Assembly: GCF_019218295.1 (NCBI RefSeq)
Contig: NZ_JAHUZF010000006.1
Location: 1,240,001 to 1,304,000 of the forward strand
DNA: 64,000 bases
Direction: 5' to 3'
Source: Maritimibacter sp. DP1N21-5
GTDB lineage: Bacteria > Pseudomonadota > Alphaproteobacteria > Rhodobacterales > Rhodobacteraceae
Shown: in pieces, positions 29,621 to 39,176 of the stretch
How positions within the stretch are numbered: position 1 is the stretch's first letter
How the letters are laid out: every line of letters begins with the position of its first letter
Translations under genes and position numbers: made by a program
The notes under the pieces: generated by a model
Told to the model about the DNA's origin: nothing
The model's database searches: none
The model's input: the letters and a program-made list of their open reading frames with translations, nothing else

Positions 29621-30525
29621 GGCAGGGCCTCCGCGTCGAGGTTCGAGAAATGCAGGTAGACATCGTTCAGCGTTGGGGGCGTCATCTGGATGTCCGCGAC
29701 CCGGCCTGCGTCGGCGCCAAGCCGCGCGACAAGGCCGAGCTTGGCCCCGGCGGCGCAGTCGATGTCGAGCCGACAACCATTAAGACGCCGCCCACCGAAC
29801 TCCGCCTGCAATTCGTCCGCAGCACCCTCCCGCGCCGTAACGCGCAGACGGGTGGGCAATTTCGCCTCCCGTGCAAGATCGTCGAGCGTGCCCATCGCCC
29901 GCAGACGCCCCTGCGACAGGATGGCGACCCGATCGGTGCGGTGTTCGATCTCCTCCAGCCCGTGCGACGACAGGAGCACCGCAGAGCCCCGCGCCGCGGC
30001 CTCAGCGATGACGCCGTAGAAATCTTGCCGCGACACCGGGTCGAGCCCGCTTGTCGGTTCGTCGAGAAGGAGGAGCCGCGGCGCCCCGATCAGCGCCTGC
30101 GCCAGACCCAGTCGCTGCCGCATCCCCTTGGAGTAAGTCCCCACGGCACGGTCGGCGGCATCGGCCAGCCCGACCCGTTCCAGAAGTGCGCGGGCCTCGC
30201 GGCGGGGCGCGCCCCGAAGGCCGGAAAAGTACTGCAGGATTTCGTGCCCCGTCAGGCTGCGCGGAAAGGTCACGACCTCGGGAAGGTAGTTGATCGCGCG
30301 GCGCGCGGCATCGGTCCCCGGGGCATGGCCTGCAATACGGATCGCACCGTCGGCCAGCGGCAGGAAGCCGAGTATCGCCTTGAACAGCGTCGACTTGCCC
30401 GCGCCGTTGTGGCCGAGGAGTGCGAGGCTTTCTCCGGGAGCGACCGTGAAGCTCACCGCCTCGACCGTAGAGGTCCGGCCATAGGCGAGCGAAACGGATG
30501 AAAGGGACAGGACAGGTTGGGTCAT
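29617..30525 (-). CDS. nosF: NosF, ABC ATPase for N2O reductase maturation
   Basis: 302 residues. Walker A GHNGAGKST near residue 38, signature YSKGMRQRLGLAQALIGAPR, Walker B LLLLDEPTSGLDPV, and H-loop SSHGLEEIEHRTDRVA. It drives the NosDFY complex. The ATG at 30525 overlaps the nosD stop; coupling is continuous from nosD to nosX. Confidence 0.96.
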   Translation of the reverse strand: MTQPVLSLSSVSLAYGRTSTVEAVSFTVAPGESLALLGHNGAGKSTLFKAILGFLPLADGAIRIAGHAPGTDAARRAINYLPEVVTFPRSLTGHEILQYFSGLRGAPRREARALLERVGLADAADRAVGTYSKGMRQRLGLAQALIGAPRLLLLDEPTSGLDPVSRQDFYGVIAEAAARGSAVLLSSHGLEEIEHRTDRVAILSQGRLRAMGTLDDLAREAKLPTRLRVTAREGAADELQAEFGGRRLNGCRLDIDCAAGAKLGLVARLGADAGRVADIQMTPPTLNDVYLHFSNLDAEALP

Positions 30526-31769
30526 TGGACCACCTCCGGGACAGAAATCTGGGGCGCGGTCAGCGGATGACTGTCGATCACGCCGCCCGGCAGAAGGCCG
30601 GGGAACCGCGACTGCGACCAGCGCATAAGTTGCAGCGCGGGCGTGCGCATCAGGAGCTTCGCCGCCGGCTGCGACCACACGAGTTGGTCCACCGCATCGT
30701 TCGGGCGATAGGGACTGTCGGCGATCCCGTCACCATTCACATCGAAGGCGACATGGTCGGACCAGTAGTTCCCCTGCCCCGCCTCGGACCACTCGAGCCA
30801 GCGGGTGCCCACGTATTTCACCTGCGTCCGGTTGCCGACAAAGGCATTGCCGGTCATCACGTTGCCCTCGCTGCCGGCCGTGAAATGCAGGCCGATGCCG
30901 CAGCCCTCGAACCGGTTGCCGGTGAAACGGTTGTTGTTCGAATTGTAGATGAACAGGCACTTCTCGCCGCCATCGCGCACCGTGTTGCCGATGAGTTCGG
31001 CCCTGTTCGCGAAGTTCATGAAGAACCCGTGGTTCGCATCCCCCACGCTCAGGTTGTTCGCAATGGTGAGCCGCGTGGAATACATGAAGGCAAAGCCCAT
31101 GTCGTTGCCCCGGCTCACGTTGTCGGTGACCTCGATCCGGTTCGCGTACATCGAGTGGAAGGCGAAGCGCAGTTCGCTGAAGGTGTTGCGCCGATAGACG
31201 GCCTGGTCCGAGGTGGTGATGAACACCCCGTCCCGCCCGCGCGAAACGATGTTGTCCTCCACGGTCAGGCCGGGTGCGTTCCAGACATAGACGCCGGGCC
31301 CACGTTCGGCCACGCGCAGATCGTTGCGCCCGAGGATGGTGTTACCCCGCACGACCACGTCCCGCGCGCCGTGCACGTCGATGCCGATCAAGTTGCCTTC
31401 AAGTGTCAGCCCCTCGAGCCTTGCCCGATCCGCACCCTTGAGCAGCCGTATCCCGCTATCAAGGTCAGCAAGGCTCGCGCCAGCGCCCGAAACGGCCAGC
31501 CCCCTCAGCGTCACGTCAGGCGCCGTCACCGTGATGACCGAGCCCGCGCCCGGCCCCACGATCCGCGCATCGTCGCCGGTCAGTGTCACGGGGCGGTCGA
31601 TCTCGACCGGCCCGGCGTAGGTGCCGGGGGGGAGCACCAGTTCATCGCCGGGCCGTGCCCTGGCCAGAGCCGTGGCGAGCGCATCCTGACCCGGCCCGAC
31701 CGTCACCCGCTCCGCCGAGAGAGGGGATGCCAGAGCGAGCGACAGGACAAGCGGTATCAGGATACGCAT
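30522..31769 (-). CDS. nosD: NosD, periplasmic beta-helix maturation factor
   Basis: 415 residues. Signal peptide MRILIPLVLSLALASPLSAE, then a right-handed beta-helix (CASH domain, parallel beta-helix repeats) with strings such as NRIEVTDNVSRGNDMGFAF, NRAELIGNTVRDGGEKCLFI, NNRFTGNRFEGCGIGLHF. The C-terminus contains GQGNYWSDHVAFDVNGDGIA, typical of NosD. It receives copper from NosL and delivers Cu/S to NosZ. Twelve bases downstream of nosZ. Confidence 0.96.
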   Translation of the reverse strand: MRILIPLVLSLALASPLSAERVTVGPGQDALATALARARPGDELVLPPGTYAGPVEIDRPVTLTGDDARIVGPGAGSVITVTAPDVTLRGLAVSGAGASLADLDSGIRLLKGADRARLEGLTLEGNLIGIDVHGARDVVVRGNTILGRNDLRVAERGPGVYVWNAPGLTVEDNIVSRGRDGVFITTSDQAVYRRNTFSELRFAFHSMYANRIEVTDNVSRGNDMGFAFMYSTRLTIANNLSVGDANHGFFMNFANRAELIGNTVRDGGEKCLFIYNSNNNRFTGNRFEGCGIGLHFTAGSEGNVMTGNAFVGNRTQVKYVGTRWLEWSEAGQGNYWSDHVAFDVNGDGIADSPYRPNDAVDQLVWSQPAAKLLMRTPALQLMRWSQSRFPGLLPGGVIDSHPLTAPQISVPEVVQ

Positions 31770-31781
31770 CGCCGTGACCCC

Positions 31782-33680
31782 TCAGGCGGCCTTGGGTTTC
31801 ACGAGCATCCGGCCGCGCATTTCCATGTGGAGCGCGTGGCAGAACCACTGGCAGTAATACCAGTGCACACCGGGACGGTCGGCGGTGAAGGTGACGGACG
31901 CGGTCGCCTGAGGCCCGACCTCCATTGCGACGCCGTGGTTGCCCAGCGTGAAGCCGTGGGTCAGGTCGTCGACTTCGTCCATGTTGGTGACATAGACCGT
32001 GACCTCGTCCCCCTGGTTCACCTCGAAGCTGTCGAGGCTGAACGCGGGTGCGACCGAGTGCATGTAGACGCGCACCTTGTTGCCGTCCCGGATAACGTCG
32101 GCACCCCAGTCGAGGTCGACGCCATCGGCCTCGGCCTGCTTGCGGGCGTCTTCCCAGAGCATGTCGCCCCGGTCATAGACCGACACCGGGTTCACCTTGT
32201 CAGCGCGCACGAGGATACAGTCGTGCGGCTCGGCAAAGGTCGGACCGTCGTGCACCACCTCCATCTTGTCGCCGGCAATCGCGATCAGCTGATCGTTCTC
32301 GGGCTTGAGCGGGCCCACGTTCAGGAACCGGTCCTTGGAGAACTTGTTGAGCGAGATGAGGAACTGGCCGTCGGCCTCCAGCGTCTCGCCCATGGTGGTG
32401 TGGTTGTGGCCCGGCTGATACATCACGTCGACCTTCTCGATGATCGGGTCCACGTCCTCGCCGTTGAAGGCACGGATGGCATCTTCGATGTTCCACTTCA
32501 CCATCTGGCTGTCGAGGAAGAGCGTCGTATAGGCATTGCCGCGTCCGTCGTAGGCCGTGTGGAGCGGCCCGAGACCCAGTTGCGGCTCGGCGACCACGGC
32601 GCTGCGTGGGTCGGCGCCTGCGAAGACGTCGGGCAGCTTGGTCACGTCGACCACGGTGACGGTCGGCGACAGCTTGCCGTTGATGCACAGGTGCACCTTG
32701 TCGGGCGCCATGTTGCAGCCGTGGGGCGAATTCGAGACGGGGATATACTGGGTGTATTTTCCGGCCTTGCGACCGTCCAGAACCTTGACCCCGTTGTATT
32801 CCTTGAAGTCTCCGGCCGCGACGCCCGCTTCGATCGCCGCGATGTCGAAGATCACGACCCAGTCCTGCTCGTTCTCGGTCATATCGGCGAGCGTGACGCC
32901 GTTTTCCGAGTTGTAGCAGGTCGAGAAAGCGAACTTGCCCTCATAGTCGGCATCGCAATTGTCGAGGTTGCCGTCGACCATCACCTGCCAGGCAATCTCC
33001 ATCGTGTCGCCGTCGATGGCGGTGAAGATCGAGACGTATTTCTCCGGCTCGTCGAGGATGATGCCGTCGTTGGGAAGCGGGATGCGGTGCTCGCCATTGG
33101 CAAAGACATAGCCGGTGCGCGGGTATTTCTGCGGGCGCAGGCCGTGGATGTCCGAGGTGTTCGGGATCTCGATGATCTTGTCGGTCTTCATGATGTCGCA
33201 GCGGATGCGCGCGACGCGGGTGTTGGCCTTGTCGTTGACGAAGAGGTAACGCCCGTCATAGGTGCCTTCGGTGAAGGACATATGCGGATGGTGCAGGTCG
33301 CCGTTCTCATAGGTTTGACGCCCGCGCTTGGCGAGGAACTCCCGCGTTTCGGGAAGCAAGCCCTCGGTCAGGATCTTGAGGCTCTCGTTGGTCGAACCCC
33401 AGCCGGTTGCCGAGCATCGGTTGAACACCGGAATCCGCATCAGTTCGCGCATCGACGGCACGCCCATGATCCGGACTTCGCCCGACTGACCCGAGGACCA
33501 GAAGCCATAGTAGCTGTCCAACTCGCCCGGCGCGATCTCGGCCCCGGTCGCGGCAGCGGCAGCACGGGTCGAGGCCAGAAGCCCCAGCCCCCCGGTGCCG
33601 CCCATCGCGGCGAGGGCGGCGACCCCCGCGCTGCCCTTGAACAGCCCGCGCCGCGTCAGGCCTTTGTTTTCGTCGTCCAT
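31782..33680 (-). CDS. nosZ: Nitrous oxide reductase (clade I, Tat-exported)
   Basis: 632 residues. Twin-arginine signal [20 protein letters not shown] marks a clade I enzyme. The N-terminal beta-propeller carries CuZ histidines ([13 protein letters not shown] and other His positions). The C-terminal cupredoxin domain has the CuA site [12 protein letters not shown] at residues 610-621. It reduces N2O to N2 in the periplasm, closing the denitrification chain. The ATG at 33680 is preceded by AAGGAGACC. It lies 13 bases after nosR. Confidence 0.99.
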   Translation of the reverse strand: MDDENKGLTRRGLFKGSAGVAALAAMGGTGGLGLLASTRAAAAATGAEIAPGELDSYYGFWSSGQSGEVRIMGVPSMRELMRIPVFNRCSATGWGSTNESLKILTEGLLPETREFLAKRGRQTYENGDLHHPHMSFTEGTYDGRYLFVNDKANTRVARIRCDIMKTDKIIEIPNTSDIHGLRPQKYPRTGYVFANGEHRIPLPNDGIILDEPEKYVSIFTAIDGDTMEIAWQVMVDGNLDNCDADYEGKFAFSTCYNSENGVTLADMTENEQDWVVIFDIAAIEAGVAAGDFKEYNGVKVLDGRKAGKYTQYIPVSNSPHGCNMAPDKVHLCINGKLSPTVTVVDVTKLPDVFAGADPRSAVVAEPQLGLGPLHTAYDGRGNAYTTLFLDSQMVKWNIEDAIRAFNGEDVDPIIEKVDVMYQPGHNHTTMGETLEADGQFLISLNKFSKDRFLNVGPLKPENDQLIAIAGDKMEVVHDGPTFAEPHDCILVRADKVNPVSVYDRGDMLWEDARKQAEADGVDLDWGADVIRDGNKVRVYMHSVAPAFSLDSFEVNQGDEVTVYVTNMDEVDDLTHGFTLGNHGVAMEVGPQATASVTFTADRPGVHWYYCQWFCHALHMEMRGRMLVKPKAA

Positions 33681-33693
33681 AGGAAGGTCTCCT

Positions 33694-35856
33694 TCAGTTG
33701 GGTTTGGGTGTTTGATTGGGATGGCCAAGGTTCGGCCAGCTTTCCTGCGTCGCGAGCGAGGCCGTCGCAGCCGCATCACGCGCGCGCCGCTTGTCGGTCT
33801 TGATGACGACCGGGCAGCGCGCGTGATCCTGGTAGAGCACCTGGCAATTCAGGCAGGAGATGCACTCGTTCGGGTTGATCTCGCCGGTCGGGTGGATGGC
33901 CTTCACCGGACAGTCGGCGGCGCAAAGCTGACAGGGATTGCCGCATTCCTTGTAGCGGTTGAGCCAGCGGAACATGTGGAGCCGTGCCGGGATGGCGAGG
34001 CCACCACCGAGCGGGCAGACGTAGCGGCAATAGAAACGCTCGATGAAGAGACCGGGCAGAAGTGCCGCGACCGCGATCAGGACGAAGGGCAGCGGCCGGG
34101 CGAACTTCAGGATGATCGCGGTCTTGAAAGGTTCGACCTCGGCGAAGCGTTCGGCGAGTTCCAGCGAATAGAGTGACAGGCCGAAGAGCCCGAGAAACAG
34201 GATGTATTTCACCGACCAGAGCCGTTCGTGCAGCCCCCAGGGCAGCGTCACCTGTGGAACGCCAAGCTTTCGCGCGACCTTGTTGGACAGCTCCTGCATG
34301 GCGCCGAAGGGACAGAGCCAGCCGCAATATGCCCCTCGCGCCCAGAACAGGAGCGCCGCCGCGACAGCGAACCACAGGATGAAGATCAGCGGGTCCATCA
34401 GGAACGTGTCCCAGTTGAAGTCGCTGAAAAAGGCGTTGGAGACCGCGAGGATGTTCACGACCGATAGTTGGGCGTTGGCAATCCAGCCGACGAAGACCAG
34501 CGTGAACACGAGGTAGGCGTTGCGCAGGAGCGCGAAGTGACGTGCGTTCTTCGTGGCGAAGGTCTGGAAGAAGAAGATGCCGGAAAGCAGGACGAGCGCG
34601 ACCGCCAGCACGATGACCTGCGTGCGCTTCGTCTCCCAGATCCGGACCCAGAGCGCGTTGCGGTCTGCCGCGAGAGAGGCCGGCGCGGCTTGGGCGGGAG
34701 CCGCGATCTGCCGGGTGTAAGCGTCCGGCAGTTCATAGGCCAGGTCGCGGGTGATGAAGACCTTCTCGATCGGTCCGACCGGCCGGCTGATAAGGAACTG
34801 AAGGTGGAACGGCGCGGCCGGGTCAAAGCCTGCGTCGGCCGGAATGATGAACAAGTCCATCTCGGTGAAAGCGGGCGCGTTTTCTGCGGCGATCGAGACG
34901 AGCCGTGCGTGTTCCTTGTCGAAGAAGCGGTGCGACATCTCGCCCTGGATCAACTGGAAGCGGTCGAAGATACCGCCGCGCACATAGCCGGACCCCTTGA
35001 ACGACCAGCGACCGCCGCCGAAGACCGCGATGGCCTCGTCTCCTGGCTTCATGCGGGCCGCGAGATTCTCGTAAACGCTGTCACCAAGCAGGCTGCGCCC
35101 GATGGCGGGCTGGCTGACAAGCGCGGTCCAGACATCGACATAGGCGTCGGTTTCCGGGGCGGGCTCGATCTCTTTCTTGGTGCGCTCGTCGCCAAGCTCC
35201 GCAAAGGACGCGTTGATCGCGGCGACGTCGATGGTCAGGCGTTTGAGCGCCCCGTTTCCGGCGAGCGTGTCCCAATCGTTGATCTCGCCAGCGTCGCGGT
35301 CGATCGCGCGGGTCGGGCCGGTCGGAACCGCCATGTCGAAGCCGTCGAGGCCAAGAGCCTGCGCCGCCTTGATCCCGGACCGCAGGATCGAATCGTCGAT
35401 GACCATGATGGTCACCGTCGCTCCCGACACGATCTCGAGGTCTTCGGGCGCGCGATCCGACACCTGATGGAGGTCGAAGCCGGTGTAATGGCCGATCACC
35501 GCGGTGATCTCGCTTTCCGGAATACCCACGAGAACGATGGGCTCCGAATGCTTGACCAGCCTTGCTCCGGTCAGGACGGCGTCAGGCGAGATGCCTGCGA
35601 CGACATGGATGGGCTTGCCGGAATAGCCGGTCGTCGGCACGAAATCCGACGTGAGAAAGACCCAGCCCAGAACCTCTGTCCCGTTCAGGGCGGGAACGAG
35701 GCCTTTGTCATCCATATTCCCGAACCGCGTTGCGCCCGGCACGATGTCACCCGGCGCAACCTCGCCCAGAAACCGGCCCACCAACGGCTCCGCCGATGCG
35801 GCGACACCCGTCAGGAGGACCGCGACGGCGGCGAGGATACGAAGGAAGGCGCGCAT
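33694..35856 (-). CDS. nosR: NosR, membrane FMN/Fe-S electron donor to N2O reductase
   Basis: 720 residues. Signal peptide ([20 protein letters not shown]), then a periplasmic FMN-binding domain with the flavinylation motif [11 protein letters not shown] near residue 150. Five or more membrane helices follow with [11 protein letters not shown] and [10 protein letters not shown] motifs. A C-terminal 2[4Fe-4S] ferredoxin domain has [17 protein letters not shown] and [18 protein letters not shown]. It carries electrons from the quinol side to NosZ and supports nosZ expression. First gene of the nosRZDFYLX operon, behind a perfect NNR box. Confidence 0.98.
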   Translation of the reverse strand: MRAFLRILAAVAVLLTGVAASAEPLVGRFLGEVAPGDIVPGATRFGNMDDKGLVPALNGTEVLGWVFLTSDFVPTTGYSGKPIHVVAGISPDAVLTGARLVKHSEPIVLVGIPESEITAVIGHYTGFDLHQVSDRAPEDLEIVSGATVTIMVIDDSILRSGIKAAQALGLDGFDMAVPTGPTRAIDRDAGEINDWDTLAGNGALKRLTIDVAAINASFAELGDERTKKEIEPAPETDAYVDVWTALVSQPAIGRSLLGDSVYENLAARMKPGDEAIAVFGGGRWSFKGSGYVRGGIFDRFQLIQGEMSHRFFDKEHARLVSIAAENAPAFTEMDLFIIPADAGFDPAAPFHLQFLISRPVGPIEKVFITRDLAYELPDAYTRQIAAPAQAAPASLAADRNALWVRIWETKRTQVIVLAVALVLLSGIFFFQTFATKNARHFALLRNAYLVFTLVFVGWIANAQLSVVNILAVSNAFFSDFNWDTFLMDPLIFILWFAVAAALLFWARGAYCGWLCPFGAMQELSNKVARKLGVPQVTLPWGLHERLWSVKYILFLGLFGLSLYSLELAERFAEVEPFKTAIILKFARPLPFVLIAVAALLPGLFIERFYCRYVCPLGGGLAIPARLHMFRWLNRYKECGNPCQLCAADCPVKAIHPTGEINPNECISCLNCQVLYQDHARCPVVIKTDKRRARDAAATASLATQESWPNLGHPNQTPKPN

Positions 35857-35913
35857 GGCATGACCCCGGCGATTGCTCTCGCCCCGGGGTAGGACGTCCG
35901 GCCGGGCGTCAGT

Positions 35914-35927
35914 TTGCGATTTCGCAA
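35914..35927 (-). promoter_or_regulatory. NNR box upstream of nosR (perfect palindrome)
   Basis: TTGCGATTTCGCAA, fully palindromic TTG-N8-CAA. Its centre is about 64 bases upstream of the nosR ATG; with the box at -41.5 the leader is about 23 bases. It is the best of the four boxes here. The rest of the 35857-36150 gap shows nothing else recognisable. Confidence 0.8.
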
Positions 35928-36150
35928 TGAACGGCGCGATTGCCGGAAGCACCCAAGGGAAAACGCGGTCAGGGCGGCAGGCAGTCGGGGACCCGGCATT
36001 TCAAGGCACGACCGGAGAGACCCGTCCTCGCACGTCGACGCCGCCCGCCCCGGACCCGATCTTCTTGCATCAGGGACGCGCGTCCCTCACGGCCCCTGCC
36101 CGCTTTGACCTACCTGGCGGTCGCGGCCGCCGGGCTTGAACGTGCGCTGG

Positions 36151-36666
36151 TCAGTCGCGCTGCGAAAACGTCCCGCAGGCGATCCGATCCCCGGCGTCGC
36201 CAGAGGGCTGGCTTTCATAGTCGTCGATGCCCTCGTGCACGACGAAAGCGGCGCCGTCATCGTCGAGAATATGCTCCTCGATATCGAGTTGCGTCAGAAA
36301 GACCTCGACCTCGCCGATCCCGTTTTCCTTGATGGTCAGATTGGGCATGTCGCCGGGGTGCGGTCCGCCTTCCACCAGTACGCCGTGATCCCGGTCGCCC
36401 GCGACATGTCCTCCGGCTGACGAAAAGTCGTCAGACTGGCAATCGCCGGTTTCGTGCAGGTGGACGGCGTGAATGCCCTCGGGCAGTCCAAGCAGGGTCA
36501 GGGTCGCGACCACGATCCCCGAGGGTGTGTCACGTAGGTTGACGGCGCCCAGGGCTTTGCCGTCGCGGTCCGTGATCTCTGCGTTCGCCTCGGCTGCGAC
36601 GAGCGGGAGCGCAGGAAGGGTCAGAGTGCCAGCCAAAGCGCAGGCGGCCATCGCTGGAAATTTCAT
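36151..36666 (-). CDS. sodC: Periplasmic Cu/Zn superoxide dismutase
   Basis: 171 residues. Signal peptide MKFPAMAACALAGTLTLPAL(PLVAA). SOD_Cu motifs: GIHAVHLHETGDCQSDDFSS (copper histidines and disulfide Cys), AGGHVAGDRDHGVL, GPHPGDMPNLTI, FVVHEGIDDYESQPSGDAGD and RIACG. It dismutates superoxide in the periplasm. Upstream lies a symmetrical EcfG-type element facing both ways, which would place this gene in a general stress response. It is divergent from the proline-rich gene. Confidence 0.94.
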   Translation of the reverse strand: MKFPAMAACALAGTLTLPALPLVAAEANAEITDRDGKALGAVNLRDTPSGIVVATLTLLGLPEGIHAVHLHETGDCQSDDFSSAGGHVAGDRDHGVLVEGGPHPGDMPNLTIKENGIGEVEVFLTQLDIEEHILDDDGAAFVVHEGIDDYESQPSGDAGDRIACGTFSQRD

Positions 36667-36717
36667 GTGTTCCTCCAATTGTCTGTCTGGCGCCCGGGAC
36701 GGCCGCCATCGGGGCAA

Positions 36718-36744
36718 GGAACAGATCAGTGCCGCGCATGTTCC
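36718..36744. promoter_or_regulatory. Bidirectional EcfG-like promoter between sodC and the proline-rich gene
   Basis: A near-symmetrical element: GGAACA (36718-36723), 15 bases, TGTTCC (36739-36744). Read on either strand it is GGAAC-N16-TGTT, one mismatch from the EcfG consensus GGAAC-N16/17-CGTT. Toward sodC the implied leader is about 40-45 bases. Confidence 0.5.
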
Positions 36745-36787
36745 CGGTTGCTTGGCGGCGACGGCCTGCCGAAGGACCCAACGTGCG

Positions 36788-36812
36788 GGAACAAGCCGTC
36801 CTGCGGCCTGTT
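36788..36812 (+). promoter_or_regulatory. Second EcfG-like promoter facing the proline-rich gene
   Basis: GGAAC (36788-36792), 16 bases, TGTT (36809-36812), same single deviation from consensus as several other sites in this region. The downstream ATG is at 36891. Confidence 0.5.
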
Positions 36813-36890
36813 GGATGATTGCCGGGCGATGAAGGTCCGGAAACAGGCCGGCCAGCACGCCGGGACCCACCATGAAATGAAGGAAAAGAC

Positions 36891-37148
36891 ATGTTCCAGA
36901 GGAGCCACCTATCCACGGCGCAAGATCCGCCCGGGTCACCCCCCGGTTCCCCACCCGGAACCCCGCCCGGCGAAATCCCCGCCGATCCGGAGCCGGAAAA
37001 CGTCCCTCAAAGGGATCCGCAAGAGGCGCCCGACCTTCCCGACACGCCCGAGTATGAACCGCCCGCACCGGACCGGACCCCCGATCCGATACCTCCGGAC
37101 GCCGATCCGGACATGCCGGTGGAGCTTCCGAAGAACCTGCCGATATGA
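36891..37148 (+). CDS. Proline-rich acidic small protein, unknown function
   Basis: 85 residues, about one third proline, with Asp and Glu but few basic residues (PPGSPPGSPPGTPPGEIPAD, DTPEYEPPAPDRTPDPIPPD). Probably disordered; no signal peptide or membrane helix. AAGGAAAAGAC lies before the ATG, and two EcfG-like elements lie upstream. The gene fits a family of short, poorly characterised stress proteins but no name can be given. Moderate doubt that it is coding remains because of its composition. Confidence 0.55.
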   Translation: MFQRSHLSTAQDPPGSPPGSPPGTPPGEIPADPEPENVPQRDPQEAPDLPDTPEYEPPAPDRTPDPIPPDADPDMPVELPKNLPI

Positions 37149-37268
37149 CCAGCGCAAGAACTACTGCCTCGGGGGGCGCTGTCATCGGTCGACGACCGGC
37201 GTCCGGGTTGACCCCTAACCGTCCCCAGGGCGGGCCCATTCGATGACGGGCGGGCCTTCACGAGGGAG

Positions 37269-37748
37269 CTATTCCTGCCCCGCCGCGGGCATGGCATCCG
37301 TGCGTAACGGACGGCCCTCGGGTGACAGGAGCGCCCAGTATCCGCCGTATGTGAACATGCCCTGTCCGCCCGGGTCCTGATGCGGACCGTCGTTCACGAA
37401 GTAAAACAGAGGGTGCCCGCCGTAGGTCGCGACCCTCTCGCCTTGCCAGTCCATCGTTTCCGCAAGATCAGGATCGAGACCGTCATCGACCCGCAGCTCG
37501 TCCTCGACCATGAGAACGGGCCAGTGCTCGCGGCACTCCTCGTTACAGGAGTCGAGCGGGTCCTGACCATCTCCGGCCTCGAGATCGGTCAGGAGCGTAT
37601 AGACCGGGCGGTCGTCCGGCCCGACGAGGTAGGCGCCATATTCGTCGTTCGTCGTCACGCCAAGCGTCAGGGCCTCTTGCGAGAGCGCCTGTCCGGGTGG
37701 CGTGGCAGCCAGCAGCGCCACAAGCGGGATTGAAAGAGGGTAATGCAT
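37269..37748 (-). CDS. Secreted COG4315-type repeat protein (Lipoprotein_15 family)
   Basis: 159 residues. Signal peptide MHYPLSIPLVALLAATPPGQ(ALS). Two copies of the family motif: GAYLVGPDDRPVYTLLTDLE (Y-L-D-GRPLY-type) with CNEECREHWPVLMVED, and later TYGGHPLFYFVNDGPHQDPG with the closing GYWALLSPEGRPL. Function unknown; members are periplasmic and often stress-induced. CTGGAGGCACAG precedes the ATG. An EcfG-like element lies upstream with a 26-base implied leader. Confidence 0.85.
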   Translation of the reverse strand: MHYPLSIPLVALLAATPPGQALSQEALTLGVTTNDEYGAYLVGPDDRPVYTLLTDLEAGDGQDPLDSCNEECREHWPVLMVEDELRVDDGLDPDLAETMDWQGERVATYGGHPLFYFVNDGPHQDPGGQGMFTYGGYWALLSPEGRPLRTDAMPAAGQE

Positions 37749-37780
37749 CTGTGCCTCCAGAACTCTTCTGCGGTCCCTGA

Positions 37781-37805
37781 AACAGACGTGAAACGGCAAT
37801 GTTCC
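37781..37805 (-). promoter_or_regulatory. EcfG-like promoter of the COG4315 gene
   Basis: On the minus strand GGAAC (37805-37801), 16 bases, TGTT (37784-37781). The implied start near 37774 is well spaced from the ATG at 37748. Confidence 0.55.
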
Positions 37806-37834
37806 TGAACGCGCCATCAGGACGCGTCAGGGCC

Positions 37835-38820
37835 TCAGGTCTTGTCGCCGGTGAGAGCGACCTCGCTCTGAAACCTCTCGGATCCGGTCCTTTCGACGCG
37901 GATGGACGCCCTGCCGGCGGCGGCCACCGGGAGACGTTCGATGTCCAACCGGTCGATACCGTCGGGAAGCCAGGGGTCGGCCAAGGTGACTGGCTCCCCC
38001 TCGCGGGTCATGTCGATGTCCAGCCCGATCAGTGCCTTGAGACACAGAAAGGGGCTGCCGGCGGCCCAGGCCTGCGTCGAGCAGGCAGAGGGATAGGACA
38101 CGAGCCGGGGCGGCTCGCCTGCGTCAAGGCCGCAGCAAAGCTCCGGCAGGCCACGCAGCCGAACCTCGCGCGAGGCCGCGAAGAGACCCTCGGCCAGACG
38201 GGCGGCACGCCGTTTCTCGCCATAGCGGCACAGTCCGGCCACGGTGAGGCTCGCGTCATGCGGCCAGATGCTGCCGGTGTGGTAGCCCATCGGATTGAAA
38301 CGGGGTGTGCCTGCGGCAACGGTGCGCAGACCCCATGTCGCCGCGAAGTCTGGCGAGTCGCACAGGGCCGCGAAGCCTGCGGCCTGAGCCTCTGTCGCAG
38401 CACCGGCAAAAAGGACGTGACCAGCATTCGAGGTCACGACGCATCGCCCTTTTGTCGCCCTCCAGCCCCATGACCCATGTACCCAGGTCCGGGTCCCCAA
38501 AATCCTGGGTCCGACGCTCTGCGATCGCGTCGGCGCGCCCCGCGCAGCCGTCGGCCTCGCGATCGTCCCCCAGCGCTCGGAACAGAAACGCTGCCGCGCG
38601 CCGGGCCGCGCAGTGTTAGGCCTCATCTTCGACCAGTGCGATCGAACCTTCGGCCAGGGCGCCGTCGGCATGGAACATCGCGTTTGTGCTGTCCTTCCAG
38701 CCCTCATTGCGCAACCCGCCGCTGTCGCCAGATCGAAGGTATTCGATCAACCCGTCTCCGTCGCGGTCTCCGGCCGTGTCGGCCCAGGTCAGGGCACGTT
38801 CGACGACCGCCCGGTTTCGC
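37835..38820 (-). pseudogene. Decayed amylo-alpha-1,6-glucosidase (glycogen debranching enzyme) remnant
   Basis: The C-terminal part of a debranching-enzyme-like glycosidase can be read across two frames. First piece (from about 38816): RNRAVVERALTWADTAGDRD, GDGLIEYLRS, GWKDSTNAMFHADGALAEGS, ending EDEA at an in-frame TAA (38618-38616). After the stop the same frame continues HCAARRAAAFLFRALGDDRE to MGLEGDKRA. A frameshift near 38440 leads to VVTSNAGHVLFAGAATEAQA, then FNPMGYHTGSIWPHDASLTV, VSYPSACSTQAWAAGSPFLC and the normal-looking end. The N-terminal half is absent: the DUF6894 gene begins at 38835 on the other strand. One nonsense codon, one frameshift and a 5' truncation make it non-functional. 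Confidence 0.8.
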
Positions 38821-38834
38821 CGCAGAGGTAACCC

Positions 38835-39080
38835 ATGCCAAGGTTCTACTTTGAGGTGAATGACGGACGGCAACGAACGGATGACGAGATCGGCGTTTAT
38901 TGCGCCAATCTGGACGAGTTGCGCAAGATGGCGCAGCGCGAGCTGGCGCTGATCTTTCGCGACGAGATGCCGGATGGTGGCAGAGGCACCTTTGTCGTGC
39001 TCGTCCGGGATGAGACCGGGGTGCCCGTGTACATCGCGACAGCGTCCCTGCTGACGGAGATGCTCGGTCGGCGCGAGTGA
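38835..39080 (+). CDS. DUF6894 small protein
   Basis: 81 residues. The N-terminus MPRFYFEVNDGRQRTDDEIG followed by VYCANLDELRKMAQRELAL fits DUF6894, a family of short alphaproteobacterial proteins of unknown function that are often found with stress genes. GAGGTAACCC lies before the ATG. It begins immediately beside the truncated 5' end of the debranching-enzyme remnant, so this position may mark a rearrangement junction. Confidence 0.82.
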   Translation: MPRFYFEVNDGRQRTDDEIGVYCANLDELRKMAQRELALIFRDEMPDGGRGTFVVLVRDETGVPVYIATASLLTEMLGRRE

Positions 39081-39120
39081 CGCCTGCTGTGCCCCAAATG
39101 CCAATCATGCCGATTTCCCG

Positions 39121-39145
39121 GGAACAGGTTCGTGGCGTGGCTGTT
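39121..39145 (+). promoter_or_regulatory. EcfG-like promoter of the BON-domain gene
   Basis: GGAAC (39121-39125), 16 bases, TGTT (39142-39145). The implied start near 39155 gives a short leader containing the AAAGGAG ribosome site before the ATG at 39177. Confidence 0.55.
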
Positions 39146-39176
39146 CTGTCGATCCAACCTCAAAGGAGTTCGAGAG

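Noticed and set aside
30498..33803. 1100-codon open frame antisense to nosD and nosZ
   Set aside because: Composition is typical of antisense shadows (His, Arg, Asp, Val). NosD and NosZ on the other strand carry full sets of motifs.
37007..37297. Minus-strand open frame opposite the proline-rich gene
   Set aside because: Gly/Ser/Arg-rich complement of proline codons, no ribosome site and no recognisable domain.
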